From Tillus elongatus (Eukaryota > Arthropoda > Insecta > Coleoptera > Cleridae), in NCBI GenBank assembly GCA_964006375.1, contig OZ023268.1, positions 81,666,335 through 81,730,334 of the forward strand: a stretch of 64,000 nucleotides of DNA, in the 5' to 3' direction. Below, piece after piece: positions 1 to 15,346 of the stretch. The translations under genes and the position numbers were made by a program. The notes under the pieces were generated by a model. The model was not told where the DNA came from and made no database searches. It saw only the letters and a list, made by a program, of their open reading frames with translations. The stretch's first letter is position 1. Every line of letters starts with the position of its first letter.

Positions 1-789
1 ATTAAAAGCATTATTTTTTTTGTGTGAGAAGGTTATACACTTTCATTTTGTGTCTTTCTATCTAATAAAGGTATGAATGAAAACCATACCTACCTACTTA
101 ATTCACGGATGTTGTATAAAAACAATACTAAATTTCTATTTATTCGAAAAAAATGTAGATGCCTATAGTAATATTGATTTCTTTCTGAACATATTTCAAG
201 CGCAAGGAAATATCTCATAGACCAACACTGTAAGACACCCCTGCATCAAAGAAATTGTGAAAAACGACATTCAAGTAATACATCCCAAGCATCAATACGC
301 CAATGTTTGGGAAACCAAACAAAGAAAGCAGAAGAGGATACCTTTAAATTTGACTTATGCAAGGCAATGGTTGCTTCTAACATTTCACTGAATGGGGGGT
401 GTGGTCCCTTAGCCTGGTCGTGCGCTGCTCGTTCTCTTGATTGATCGACGCGTGACTTAGCTACTGGACTCCTAGAGGCTGGCTCCACGTGCCACCCCTG
501 GCGTGACTGTCGGCAATGGGAATAACTCCCAGGGCTGATGGTCTACTAAAGTCTCGCTCCTTCTCTTTGCAGGTGGTAGTGGAATTTTCCTTTACGTGAT
601 AGTAAAGGTTTTTCACGCCCGAGGAGGTACCACCCCATGCATCAAGGGGCCGGTGAAGTCCCAACGGACGTTTCCGGTTCTGATGTATGAGTCGATTTCC
701 CTTATAAGCAAAAATGATGATGGCTCCTCCTTGTGCAAAACATTCCGGAGGTAAAATACCCCTCCATTCGGATCTCCGGAAGAGAAGTG

Positions 790-1195
790 ACGGGGGGCGC
801 TAACATCAAGATTTAACATATCTTTCTCCAATATATGTGGCCTAAATTCTAATCTGAACTCCGTCCACCATTTCCTCCAGGCTAATAGGCCCCAACTCCT
901 CTTCCTCACCGAAACCCAAATCAGTGCCAAAACAGCCACTAATCACCTTAATTTTCCGGGGTATGAGCTCTATACTTCCTTTAGATTGCATGGAGGCGTG
1001 TGCGCATACGTCCGTAGCAATTACCCTGCACCAGACTCCCCAATTTAGAAGCTGGAAGAAACGACATACTTTGGATAAAACTCTCTCTCAGGGCTGCAAC
1101 TAAATTCATCTGTTGCATTTACCGGTCACCTCCTGACAACAACTTTGTCCAGCTCTTTGACTACCTTTCTGAAAAAGGTGAGTACCTCTGTGTCA
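790..1195 (+). mobile_element. LINE fragment: endonuclease domain
   Basis: Degenerate 5' piece of a non-LTR retrotransposon. Read with frameshifts, the plus strand gives an apurinic-endonuclease-like stretch (LFLTETQIS, FPGYELYTSF, GGVCAYVRS, CCIYRSPP). The part from about 1,000 to 1,175 is a diverged reverse complement of 39,725-39,885, where the same domain joins a reverse transcriptase, so both belong to one LINE family. No intact ORF remains. The GC-richer stretch just upstream (about 460-790) may be its 5' part, but I could not align that to anything here. Confidence 0.6.
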
Positions 1196-1683
1196 GCTGT
1201 CAAAATCACGTTTGAAGTAATGAGTTTGTAAAAATTCAATATTAGGAAGGCAGGGCATCTACGGAAAATAGAGAATATCGGCACGTGGTCTACAAGAGAA
1301 AAAAGTTTGAAAAGCTCTAATCTAGACTACAAGCGAATCTGAAGTGGAAATACAATACTTACTATTATATTTATTATGACTTTAGCCTGAAGGGCCATTA
1401 TACACGACTCCCTCAAAGGGTGACATTCACTAATCCCAGGTATCTCAGATACCAAAGGGATTGAGCTCAAATGGAGCGATTTCCAAGTTGTCGAGCCATA
1501 AGCGTCAATGCTTCCTCCTTTCCCAGACACACCCAGAGCCGTAAATTTTGAACCTAAACCATTAAAGCGGGTGACTATACCCTCCGGAAACAAGAAGCGG
1601 GATATGACTTTCGTTAAGTATAAGCAAAGATATATAATATATAAATTTCAAGTAAAATGAAAAAAATATTCGCTAACTTACAT

Positions 1684-1922
1684 TTTTTTAACATCGGCGT
1701 AAGGGGGTAGTGATCTTTAACGTGCCCAACATTACATAGACACGGAATTGACTGCTTTACGCCCCTGTCCGAAGGGGAGAATTTGCTCAAATACAATGCC
1801 ACAATCTCGGTTGATGTTAATTGTACAGTGTGTACTGAAAAAGTGAAAGGGGAACTCTGGGAATCAAACCCGGTACCCCTCGGTTCAGAGGTACACGTCC
1901 TCACCTCTAAACCACCGAGGCT
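1684..1922 (-). mobile_element. tRNA-derived SINE with target-site duplication
   Basis: On the minus strand the head reads like a tRNA, with an A-box-like segment near 1,900-1,913 and a B box (GGTTTGATTCCC) near 1,866-1,878. The body resembles the SINE at 23.3 kb. The tail is a T run on the plus strand at 1,684. A 10-bp direct repeat taacttacat flanks the element (1,674-1,683 and 1,923-1,932), as expected for LINE-mediated insertion. Confidence 0.75.
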
Positions 1923-2455
1923 TAACTTACATCGTTAGCCAGGCCGATTTCCTATTACCTAACCAGATGAATATAATTTTGTATTTATATACATGTGTCT
2001 CAGCGTGACCGATCGTTAGTTTATGGCGTTCTGGCCATAATACGTATTTGAAAATTTAGAATTACGTATAACTGTTTACATTCCCCTTAACTAAAATATT
2101 TTCAGATTTCTATTACTTCCGGTTATACCGGAAATCATCATCAACATTGCTTTTTAGGTAGAACATCTGTATATTTTTGCATTTTTAAATGGGAATCATG
2201 ATTTTGAATCCTTTTTTGTTCAACTGTACCATGCCCATTATTACGGTTTTTGAGAAAAAAATATTTTCCAAAATTCTGACAGTTTGTTGACGTCTACAAA
2301 ATGGGCTGTAACTCCTATTTGGAATTAGACAGAAAGTTGAAATCCACTTACAATTGTAGTGTAAAGACCCCTTATCGGGGGTATTCTTTAAGATAAAAAT
2401 TTTTGCTTGAGAATAACTCCTAAATTTATAGTTTTCAGAAGAGTTAAAAAAAGTT

Positions 2456-2926
2456 CTAGACGCAGCAAGTGCGTTATGGTAGTGAATTTTTATTAAATCC
2501 TTCAAATTTGAATAACTCAATTTTATGTAAACTTAGACAGTTGAATTTTGGTACGTGGCAAGGTCTTTCTTAAGGAAACATATCCTTCAAATTTTATTAA
2601 AATAGCTTTATAATTTTTGGAGAAAAAACTTTTTTCGAAAGAAAACTCAAAATTCAAATTACTCAATTTTATATAAACTGAGAAAGTTGAGTTTTGGTGT
2701 GTGGTAAGGTCTTTCGCGATGCTATATATGCACCAAATGTTATTAAAATAAATGTTTAATTTTCGGAGAAAAAATTTTTTCTCGAAAGAAAACTCAAAAT
2801 TTTTCCGGAAAACCTTGTTAGATTTTCTTGGATAACGAACTCGTCCAAGCCATTAATAAAATAAAGGAACTTGCCAAGTTTCATCAAAATCGGTTGGTTA
2901 TTTTTTGAGTTAGCGGTTGGATAGAT

Positions 2927-3024
<98 letters not shown>

Positions 3025-3181
3025 ATATAAAGGTTGAAACTTATAAACATATAAAGGTTGAAACTGACCCCGGATATGGGTTCTAGGGGTCCTAGTTCGC
3101 GCTCATTTGAAATTTTTTTTTGCAAAGTCTCACCATCGATACCTCTCTATTAGTGAATTTTTTTAAATAAAAATTCACTAA
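2456..3181 (+). mobile_element. H-family element copy H1
   Basis: Starts with the hairpin gACGCAGCAAGTGCGTtatgg followed by tagtgaattttt. It has a (TA)n tract at about 2,928-3,020 preceded by ttttttgagtt and followed by the conserved 3' block (gaaactgacccc..ggttctaggggtcc). It ends in the palindrome tagtgaatttttttaaat..attcactaa. No protein-coding capacity: the long Ile-Tyr repeat frames are translated TA repeats. Confidence 0.7.
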
Positions 3182-3599
3182 TATAAAAAATATATTTTTA
3201 AATGGAATTACCTATTTTTCGTTACGTAATCAAATTGGCGTTTTAAATTACTACAAAATGATATTTCATGTTCCTATGCCTAAATAAAATCGTTTTAGGG
3301 TTTCTAGAAAACGATTTTTTTTTTACCTATTATATCGAGAATGCTATGAATGGTTGCAAATATTTTTTCAAGAATCATCTTTTTGAAACTTCTTTTCTTA
3401 TTGCAAAGTGGATGCATCTTTGCCAAAAGTGGCTAAATGGCTAAAAACAACGAAAGTAGTGATTATACAAATCAGAAATTATTTTTTTTATACATGGAAA
3501 GTGTGACAAAGTTCTTAGTAAAACTTGCAGAATGTTAAAGGACAACTATTCACATTCACCTCAAATGACACAAAAGAGACGGGAAAAACTATGAACAAA

Positions 3600-4520
3600 T
3601 TATTATAAATGTTCCAAATGATGGCCTTTCGCACTCAAGCATTTTTTAAGCGTCAAGAAACACCCTCCAGTGTTGCTGTTCGTACTTCTTGAGGAGACAG
3701 CACGTTGAACGCTGCTCGCACGAGGCTTCTAATCTCTCCCCTGTGTTCACCGTGTCTGGTAGAACTCATGTTTGTTATGTCTCCAAAGGTGCCAAATCAG
3801 GACATCTGGCAGGCCAGTTGCATGGTCCTAACCGCCTTATCCACCTGTCTACGAATTTTAAGCTGATTTCTTGGGATACTTCCTGGGTCCAATGGACCAG
3901 AGCTCCATCCAGTTGATACCAACAGTTTCTTCTCAAGTTTAATGCCAGGTGGTCAACAAAATATAAAACCGCACTCCGTAATAAGTTCAGCTAAGGCTCC
4001 GCCGTTAATACGGCACCATAAATGATATAAGAGATCCTGCCATCCATAATAAGGCAAAATACATTGAGCTAACCTGATAGTTTCTTTTTCGGATTTCATG
4101 CAGATTAGCTGAAACCTATACAGGGTTGTTACGCCTGTTAAAAAACCCTGCACGCGAGAACTTAGATTCGTCCGTCCATATTTTTTCCCAAAAAGTTATC
4201 TTTCTCTTGAATTCGAAGATATAGCATCTCACACAAGGTAACTGGTAACTCTGTCGTCGGCGTCTTGAGGATGAAGGTTTTGTACTAATGGAAACTTACA
4301 GTCGTAAAAGTGATGCTTCTTCACAGTCCTATCTACGCAACACCTACTGATTCCCAGAGCTTCTTCAGCAGCGCGAACTGAGGCGTTGGAGTTGGCCTCG
4401 AAATAAGCTAAGATATTCAACTCTCCCTATTAATTATCAATTACGGTTTTTGGTCGATTTAACACTTGACCAATTCGTCCGAAACGCATAAAATTTGCTT
4501 TCATTCCTCAAAATTTACTT
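3600..4520 (-). pseudogene. degenerate transposase of T1 (DDE, HTH type)
   Basis: Minus-strand fragments, in order, give a helix-turn-helix region (4,229-4,420: NSNASVRAAEEALGISR, then NLHPQDADDR) and a DDE-like region (about 3,960-4,150: DESKF..FNRRN-type segment). Stops and frameshifts separate the pieces. The organisation matches the 62.7-63.1 kb and 7.6-8.6 kb transposases, a family common in insects in which an N-terminal HTH precedes an IS630/mariner-like DDE domain. The family is inferred from recognisable motifs, not from a search. Confidence 0.6.
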
Positions 4521-5409
4521 TTGTCATCGCAGGTAGATGGGGATAGTTGTCGCTAAATGTTCTGTAAGTTATAGGTACTCACAATTTTGTCGAATTTTCC
4601 ATGTATAAAAAATTAAGAATTACTAGTTTTGTCAAAATATTATTTTCTTTATTGTTATCCATTTTAACTCTTTTTAGCAATAATTTAATGTTAAGGCATC
4701 TGACATAAGCAACAAAACATAAGCAAGCACAAGCTGACATTTGAAAAAATCATTAACATAGGTATCCAAAACAACCATTATGGCATTTTCGACATAATGG
4801 AAAAAAATTATGCGTTTTTCGGAAATAACTTTAAAAAATTCGATTTAGGTTCACAAACATGTAATACCACTTTGTAGCCATTTTTATCCCAAATTCGATT
4901 ATGTTACGAAAAATCGGTCATTCCGTTTAAAAAATATATTTTTTTATAATTTTAACTCTTGCTAAAAGTATATACTTAGGAATAATTCTCAAGCAAAAAT
5001 TTTTATTTCAAGGAATACCCCCGATAAAGGGCTCCACAGACTACAATCTTAAGTTCATTACATCTTTATATCTAATTCCAGATAGGAGTTACACTTCACT
5101 TTGTAAACGTCAACCGGTCGTCAGAATTTCCGAATTTTTTTACTCAAGAACCATAATAGACCGACAGGGTATAGTCTGAATAGAAAAGATTCAAAATTAT
5201 GATACCCATCTAAAAATACAAAAATATACAGGCTGTTTTAGATACAATAACAAAGTTGATGCCGACTTCCGGTATAACCGGAAGTGCTAAAAATCTAAAA
5301 ATATTTTAGTTCAGAAGAATGTAATCAGCTACATAGAAACCGAATTCTAAATTTTCGAATTTTTTTTTCTGGCCATAATTCCATAAACTTCTAACGACCG
5401 GCAGAGACA

Positions 5410-5513
<104 letters not shown>

Positions 5514-5812
5514 TGTGCCTATGGAGTAAATTCAATAAAATTGAAAGTGATCGTTATCAAAAACAGGTAGATTTTTATTGTCAAAAACTAACTTTTTGTT
5601 ATAAAAATCTCACCCCCATAGTCATACCCCTTACATCTTTTTAAAGCTAATCCAGTTCACTATTCGGCAACACCAATTTTTTTTTGTAGGAATAAAATAA
5701 AGTGAATTACAACATTTTTATTATCAGTAGCATCTAACGCAAGTGGAGCCTGTAAAGAATGACATAGTCCAGTCTTATGATACTGATATGAATCTTATGA
5801 TATGATAAAATT

Positions 5813-7062
<1,250 letters not shown>

Positions 7063-7257
7063 AGGTAAGATGCTTACTGGCAATTAGGCCATTGCTGACC
7101 ATTTTTGCTCATCTAAACTAACCTACCCTCCACCTTGAGCTCGATCTCAATGACGACAGTGATTTGCAAAATCATCCGCCGCCGGTGAGTCTCGAACCGT
7201 CGACCCCCGAGTCCGTATTGGAAAGTCATCGACTTTCCCGCACGGCCACGGAGACGC
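7063..7257 (-). mobile_element. tRNA-derived SINE split from one TSD copy by H2
   Basis: Minus-strand head with A-box-like gtggccgtgcggg and B box GGTTCGAGACTC (7,187-7,198 on the complement). The right flank tcttatgatatgata (7,258-7,272) is repeated exactly at 5,793-5,807, on the far side of H2. That places the original SINE between these two copies, with H2 inserted at its 3' end later. Confidence 0.7.
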
Positions 7258-7559
7258 TCTTATGATATGATACTTCAGTATCTTAAAGTCTGTAAAAAAT
7301 GTTCAAAATGTCGGGCTTCTTGTACAAAAAGATATCTAGAGATTTTGTCGTATACTATGTCGTATCTGTAGCAATCGACTGATGGTAACAATTATCTGCT
7401 GTGTGACATGTGTCATAAAAAGTAATCAAGCATAAGTTTTATAATTTTTTGCGATACATTCTACAGACAATAGTGGTAAATTTACGTTTTGGTTGTCGTA
7501 CAAATTGAATACGTATAATTTTAACTTTTGATTTTTCAAATTAATTATTCAATGGTTGG

Positions 7560-8620
7560 TTAAATGCGTGTATCAATATCTCAAAGAATGAATATATGTT
7601 CTAATGATGATTGGTTATGGTGACACGACCCAAACTCAGGCAGAGGTGTGGATTCTGTTTAATACTAAATATCCGGATATGTCTATCAATGAATCAACAG
7701 TGAGTTGAATGCATAAGTAATTCCGAGAAACATCTAACGTGGAAGATTTGCCAGAAACAGATCGCCGGTAAATGAGTGAAGAAGTAAAATTAAACGTCTT
7801 ATTGTCAGTGGAAGAAAATCCTTATAGTAGTGTTCGACAAATTGTCCGAGTCAATGGAATTCCACTTCAGTCGGCACATAAGGTATTAAAACTTGAAAAT
7901 CTTCATCCTTAAAATACAGCTTTTGCAGGAGTTATTCGATGAGGATTCAGACCGAAGGATGCAGTTTTGTGCACCATTAATGGATAATTGTAATGATAAC
8001 CCTTTGCAAGTACCGAATATTCTGTTTTCGGACGAATTTATTTTTACACTACATGGAGAAGTTAACCGTCAATACTGCACATACTGAGCAAGGGAAAATC
8101 ACACACAATACCCACAAAAGGTAAATGTTTGGGCGGGAATTGTTAGAAGTAGGATTATTGGTCCCTACTTTTTTGACAGAACCATAAATCGACCACGATG
8201 TTTACAATTTTCACAGCAATATTCCACTCCGACGTTATTGCACTTATTTCCTGATGGACGCAATGCTGGTATGGTAAACCATAACGTATGGTACCAACAA
8301 GATGAAACCCTTGCGCATTATGACGTTAATGTTCGACAGTATCTGGATCGACAATTTCCCAACAGTGCAATCGAGTGGCCAGCAATATCACCTGACCTAA
8401 CTCCTTTAGATTTTTTCTCTTGGGGTCATTTGAAGAATGTGGTATTCAAAAGTAAACCAGATACTATCGAAGAAATTAAAATCAAGAATTAGAACTGAAT
8501 GTACCAACATTTCTCCAGAGATTATAAATAGAGTCCAACAAGAATTTGTTGACCGTTTGGGATATTGTCAAGCACAAGTGGGCGAGCATTTCGAACATTT
8601 GATTAGATAAGACTGAACTA
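7560..8620 (+). pseudogene. degenerate HTH/DDE transposase of T2
   Basis: The N-terminal part (7,600-7,900, with stops) contains YGDTTQTQAEVWILFN, a HTH-like segment and NPYSSVRQIVRVNGIP. The C-terminal part (8,238-8,492 and beyond) contains WYQQDETLAHYDVNVRQYLD and EWPAISPDLTPLDFFSWGHL, typical of the DDE_3/IS630-like transposases abundant in insect genomes. Several stops and frameshifts break it. It lies inside the T2 inverted repeats, so it is probably T2's own enzyme. Confidence 0.7.
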
Positions 8621-8921
8621 TGTAATTCTTTATAGGCTTCACTTGTGTTAGGTGTGATAACAAGAATGTTATTACTAACTTTATTTTATTCCTACAAAAC
8701 AATTGGTGTTGCTGAATAGGGAATTGGATTAGCTTTAAAAATACGTATCACACTACCCACCATCCAATTTCAAAAATTTGAATGGGTAGCTACCCTGTGA
8801 AGAGGTATAACGATAGTGCTGAGATGTTTGTATCAAAAACTTAGTTTTTTAAAATAAAAATCGACATGTTTTTGAATTTTCCTTAATAATGGTCATTTTC
8901 AATTTATGCGTTACGGACACA

Positions 8922-8922
<1 letters not shown>

Positions 8923-8999
<77 letters not shown>

Positions 9000-9002
9000 G
9001 TA
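8923..9002. repeat. (TA)n tract at right end of T2
   Basis: About 70-80 bp of TA repeat with a few tg interruptions at the distal end, directly abutting the T2 terminus. Confidence 0.9.
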
Positions 9003-10140
9003 TGTATATATTAATATATATTGTTTTGTGCATAAAGTGTATTAACATGCTAAGTGAAAATTTGAATTTCCGTCATACCTATAAATATTTTCTTTGCAAT
9101 TACATTTTTCCACTGTTTTCGCTTTTTTTGCAAATTTACTGCCTGTTGATTTTAATAATTAAAAGCTGCGCCGTAAAGAAAGTGACGGCTCCAAGTGGCT
9201 AATTCAAAAACTCGTAAAATGGTCAAAAATTTTGTTATTTATTCTTATTTTATGATTATATTACTGATAGGTTCCCTTACCTTCTTTCTATGACTTTTTA
9301 CACTCATTTTATTTTGGTTGCTAGTCCGTCAAAATATTCTTGAAAATTAAATCACAAAATAAAAATATAGTATTAGTTTCAACTGGTTAGCAATTACTTA
9401 TTTGAAGAAACTGATTTATTCTGTGATGTTTGCTTTATCGCACTTTTTTAGACAATCCTCGTTCCAGCTATGTTAACAATTACATGATTGTGATGACAAT
9501 TTCAGGATGTTTCTCATACGGTCTGAGGTTTATTTTCAGGAATCTGTCCCCACTATTTACATGCAGTCTGCATGAATTGTGGGAGTTCAGAATACTCCGT
9601 GTGAAGTTATTTTCAGCTATTTCAGCACAATGCTGCCAAACAAGCATCGTAGTTCATTTGTTGTGACAATAGCACTACAAAATAAAAATAGAAAATTGTG
9701 ATTTATTATAAAATAAACAATTGTCTGATTTTAAAGCCAAGGTAGTAACCTTTGTTAAAATTTTTTGACGGTTTTCAACTAACTACAAATTTTAAACTTC
9801 CGTTTCAGGAATCTATACGTTTTGAGGTCCACTGAATGCATTTTGATCGGTTTTACAAGAATATCTCTAGTGTGTTTGTGGGTGTGGGTATCTGCGCATC
9901 CTTGCGTGGCTGCATTTATTTATACAGATATAAGCAAAAACGGGGGTGCAGTTTTATAATGAAGCAAACAAATTTATCAATTATATAGAGTGGTGCACTT
10001 AAGATTTTTCACGCTTATCTTTTTAGCGAATTTTCATTAGGAAATTTATCAAAAGATGATATCTACAGTCATTTAATTTTGTTTTAAATATGTATATACT
10101 GGTTAAGCACATATTTGTAATAATGCGACTAACTTTTCAA
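9003..10140. other. AT-rich stretch, no gene recognised
   Basis: Only short spurious ORFs. No repeat shared with other parts of the window was recognised. Confidence 0.6.
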
Positions 10141-10331
10141 AAATCTGGACGCAGAAACTGCGTTATGGCAGTGAATTTTCATAGAAATGATCTGGCACCA
10201 TTTTTAGTGAATTTACTTTTAAAAATCATTAATGAGGAGATCCCGACTTTTGAATTTTGAAAAATGTCTTCAAATGAGCGCTAATTAGGCCCCCTAGAAC
10301 ACATATCCGGGGTCAGTTTCGATTTTTATAT

Positions 10332-10429
<98 letters not shown>

Positions 10430-10780
10430 ATATGACGCTATGAGATGCAAAATGGCCTAACCCACAATTTTACCAAAACGCGTTCATTATAGTAAAGTTA
10501 CCTGTTATTTAAGTACTTTCAGATGCAGAGTGGCCCAAGCAACATTCGGCTACCGGTTGGTAAATGTCGGCGTAAATTCCTTTTGCATTTACAATTATTC
10601 CCATAATTCAAAAGGTAATGCTGGCCTAACCCACATATATTGTGGGTTAGGCCACTATGCCTATGAAAGCAGTTAGCGGTTGTCAATAAAGAGAAGTACA
10701 CCTGAATATTTATTTTCTAACTTGTCAGTTTAAACAGTGTGCAAATTAAACGCTACGGCAAAAAAAGAGGGATCCGGAAT

Positions 10781-12038
10781 ATGTCTAGAAGAACTGCAGC
10801 AAAAAGAAAGATAGTAGTAGGAGAACAATACATTAATTCGAAAGGTACAATAATAGCTGCCAAAAAAATTCAAAATTTTTAATGCAGCTGCCCATTAAAG
10901 TGGCATTTAAAAGTTACTAAAGAACGTCAAAAACATTTGTTGGAGGCCTTCTATAGCTTAGCGTCATTTGATCTCCAAACTGCAAATATTTGTTCTCTTA
11001 TTAAAATTTCGAATATCTCACGACGTTATAATAAGATAAAGGGGAATGAAGGAGGGAAAAAACGCGTTTATACTATTGAACGTTGGAAAATGACGATAAA
11101 GTTAAAGTATGCAAAGCTTTCTTCAAGAATGCATTTCAAATCTCTGACGGCCGTATTACTCGACCGCTAAGGAATAAGGCTACTGGTGGTACTCCACCAG
11201 AGGATAGAAAAGGAAAACAAATTGACTACAAATTTCTAGTTAGTGGTCACTCTTATCTTGCTTGTGGCCAGGAGTTCGGACTCATCGAAAAAGCGAAAAA
11301 GTACTATAAAGAAATTTACATCCCTGAAGATTGGTCTTGTGTAATTATGGCCGATAGAAAAAAGACTCCATTCAATATAGTCCATATGAAATCAAAAAAC
11401 TTTTTTTCTACCAAACAATTAAAAGCCTGGACGCAGCAAGTGCGTTATGGTAGTGAATTTTCATAGAAATGATCTGGCACAAAATATTTTATTATAACTT
11501 TTTTTTCTTGTAACATAGAAATCTAAGTTTAGGTGTATAGTTTACTTTTTATATCGTAAACCTACCTACCAAATTTGGTTATCATAGATTTTTTATTTTT
11601 TAAGATAAAATTTTTTTTCAAATGAAAATTCAAAAATTTCCCGGAAAACCTCGTCCGATTTTTTTGATTAACGAACTTGTCAAAGTCATTTACAAAAGGA
11701 AGGTACATGCCAAATTTTATCAAAATCGGCCTTATATTCTTTGAGATAAAAATTTTTTTCGAATGAAAACTCAAAATTTTCCCGGAAAACCTCTTCCGAT
11801 TTTCTTGACTAACAAACTTGTCAAAGCCATTTACAAAAGAAAGGTACATGCCAAATTTTGTTAAAATCAGCTTTTTGCTTTTTGAGATAAGAATTTTTTT
11901 CGAATGAAAACTCAAAATTTTCCCGGAAAGCCTCGTCCGATTTTCCTGAATAACGAACTTATACAAGCCATTTACAAAAGAAAGGTACATGCCCAATTTT
12001 ATCAAAATCGGCCCATTATTTTTTGAGTTATCGGTGTG

Positions 12039-12119
<81 letters not shown>

Positions 12120-12614
12120 CATATCAAAATTGAAACTGACCCCGGATATGGGTTCTAGGGGTCTTAGATCGCGCTCATTTGAAGAAATTTTTTCAAAATT
12201 CAAAAGTCGAGATCTTTTCATTAGTGAATTTTTTCTAAGAAAATTCACTAAAAAGTAGCATTACTACAGAAAAATTGCATCCGATAAATTCAAAGTTGAA
12301 TGGATGAAAATGCAATGGATCCGTTTAGAAAAAAATAAGCCTTTTATAATTTCGTATAAATACTCAAACAGCGAATTAGTTCTATTCAATGAAGTAGATG
12401 TGATGAAAATAAATTTTGTTTTTCCTGCAAACCTGAGTGATTTGCTATATCCGAACGGCCGCAAAATTGATGTGAAAAAGAAGCTGACCTAATGGAATTA
12501 ATCCAGTTTATACCCCCCATTCAGCATAATTTGTATGCAAATCTAAAGACCACCGACGATGTGTCTGAAGATTTTATTGCCGTTTATAGCGATAGAGAAG
12601 AAATGCCGGAATAA
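10781..12614 (+). pseudogene. broken ORF of T3, internally deleted
   Basis: Starts at ATG 10,781 (MSRRTAAKRK) and is recognisable with frameshifts: a basic N-terminal part, EAFYSLASFDLQTANICSLI, then ITRPLRNKATGGTPPEDRKG. It jumps to FLVSGHSYLACGQEFGLIEK and IPEDWSCVIMADRKKTPFN, is interrupted by H3 at 11,428, and resumes at 12,255 with MKMQWIRLEKNKPFIISYKY up to a stop at 12,614. It resembles a multicopy insect protein family that I take to be this transposon's own gene, with a central portion (probably the catalytic core) missing. The family name is unknown to me. Confidence 0.5.
11428..12254 (+). mobile_element. H-family element copy H3 inserted in the T3 ORF
   Basis: Runs from ctggacgcagcaagtgcgtt to the palindrome tagtgaattttttctaag..attcactaaaaa. 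A unit of roughly 120-150 bp (lead motif cccggaaaacctcgtccgat) is repeated three times in tandem before the (TA)n tract at about 12,047-12,115. Because it splits an otherwise recognisable coding sequence, this copy gives the best evidence for where H elements begin and end. Confidence 0.75.
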
Positions 12615-13037
12615 AAATATTAGTCCATCAAACTTTTTCAATGTGTAATGTGTAAATTTAATGTACCTACATATTTCAGTTGAATTCTCAATAAAAACTC
12701 TTGGTTTATTGATTTTATCTGTTATCCATTCCTAAAGTCCGTATAATCAAGAATTTGTGGCCTAATACCAGTATGCCCAAGTGGCCTAAACCACATATTG
12801 CTGCTTATATGAAAAAACCAGAGTGGCCTAACCCTCATTTTTTGCAAAAAAATTGAGGTTTTCCATATTTTAATTAACACCTAATAAAACAATTTAAAAT
12901 TGTATTTTGTTTAGCAAAAATATTGCAATATTCCTTTTATATTAACAGTGTTATTAGAGTGGGTAAATATCAAAAACTTCAGAGGCGTTTTTCTCATTTG
13001 TTGTATTTTGGGCTTAGGCCACTTTGCATTTCATAGC

Positions 13038-13131
<94 letters not shown>

Positions 13132-14215
13132 ACCGATAACTCGAAAAATAATGGGTCGATTTTGACAAAATTTGGTGAATACCTTCAGTTTGTAAGTGGC
13201 TTGGACAATTTCGTTATCCAAGAAAATCTGCCGAGGTTTTCCCGGAAAATTTTGTGTTTTCTTTAGAAAAAAATTCATATCTCCGAAAATAAAGTCAGGG
13301 CAACCAAATTTGGTACGACGTTTTATATCGCTATATGTAAATTACCTATCAAAATTTAGCGCTGTAGGTCAAGAGACAAAAAAGTTATGGGCATTTAAAG
13401 AAAAATAAATTGGGGTTTTCCTCAAAACGTCAAAGTGACAATTTAAAACGTCAAAATTCGCAACATTTAGGCAACGAACTTGAATCTAATACGGGCTGTG
13501 GAAAGAAAATGTCTCAAGAAGAATGTTTTACAAACCCTGAAGTCTTAGTTTCAACCGTCATTGTCCTTCATTTTACTAAAATATTTCGAGAAAATTCATT
13601 TTAAATAGACCCTTTCTCTGATGCTTGGCAGTAGTCTTAGCTATAGAGTTTATCGTTTAATGGTATATAACTTTTGTCGAATTTTCGTAAAAAAATCAAT
13701 AAAGCTCAATATATCCGTTATTCTACAAGATATGAAAAAAAATTATATACATTAATTATAGGGTTACATCTTAAAAAAATATTTCTACAATCACAGGGTG
13801 GCCCATAAATCGTTGGTGATACAAAAAAAAAAATTTAGTCGAACGTCTCATGTTTTTGCCTTTTCCATCGAAATATAATGCATGTTTGTAAGTAAAGAAA
13901 TTCTGGACGCACAAGTGCGTTATGGTAGCGAATTTTGATTAAATGCTTCATATTTGAAAAGCTTAATTTGCTATTAACCTATAAGGTTGACCAAGAAACG
14001 GATTTTTTCGGTTACATTTTAAGTTTACTTTCGGAAATTTTTGTACGTTTTCAAACAATAAAGTTATTTTGATGAAACATAGCACATTGTTTTTACTATA
14101 TATGTTATACTGGTAATCAAATGTGATGCCTGCTTTCTGAAAAAAAAAACACACATATTTGCTATTAAAAACATTTTTATGAAAATTCACTGCCATAACG
14201 CACTTGCTGCGTCTT

Positions 14216-15164
<949 letters not shown>

Positions 15165-15251
15165 TTAGTGAATTTTCCTAAAAAAATTCACTAATGAGGA
15201 GATCCCGACTTTTGAATTTTGAAAAAGTTTTCAGTTTCAATTTTTATATGT

Positions 15252-15346
<95 letters not shown>

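Larger units (their letters stand above)
10434..13040 (+). mobile_element. DNA transposon T3 inserted in a (TA)n tract
   Basis: Ends are inverted repeats: gacgctatgagatgcaaa at 10,434 and, on the complement of 13,040, gaggctatgaaatgcaaa, each followed by a tggcctaa motif. (TA)n flanks both sides directly. The motif GTGGCCTAACCCACA and variants recurs in both subterminal regions (about 10,453, 10,528, 10,620, 10,645 reversed, 12,757, 12,777, 12,817 and 13,012 reversed), like multiple transposase binding sites. It contains one broken ORF and a nested H element. Confidence 0.65.
10203..14215 (-). mobile_element. H-family element copy H4, interrupted by T3
   Basis: In minus orientation the element begins at the hairpin module 13,902-14,215 and continues through the same internal block as H2 (13,129-13,900) to a (TA)n tract at 13,041-13,128. 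The tract resumes at 10,325-10,433, followed by the 3' block and terminal palindrome at about 10,203. Between the two TA halves sits T3. Just outside, 10,146-10,200 is the truncated start of another H copy in plus orientation. Confidence 0.65.
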
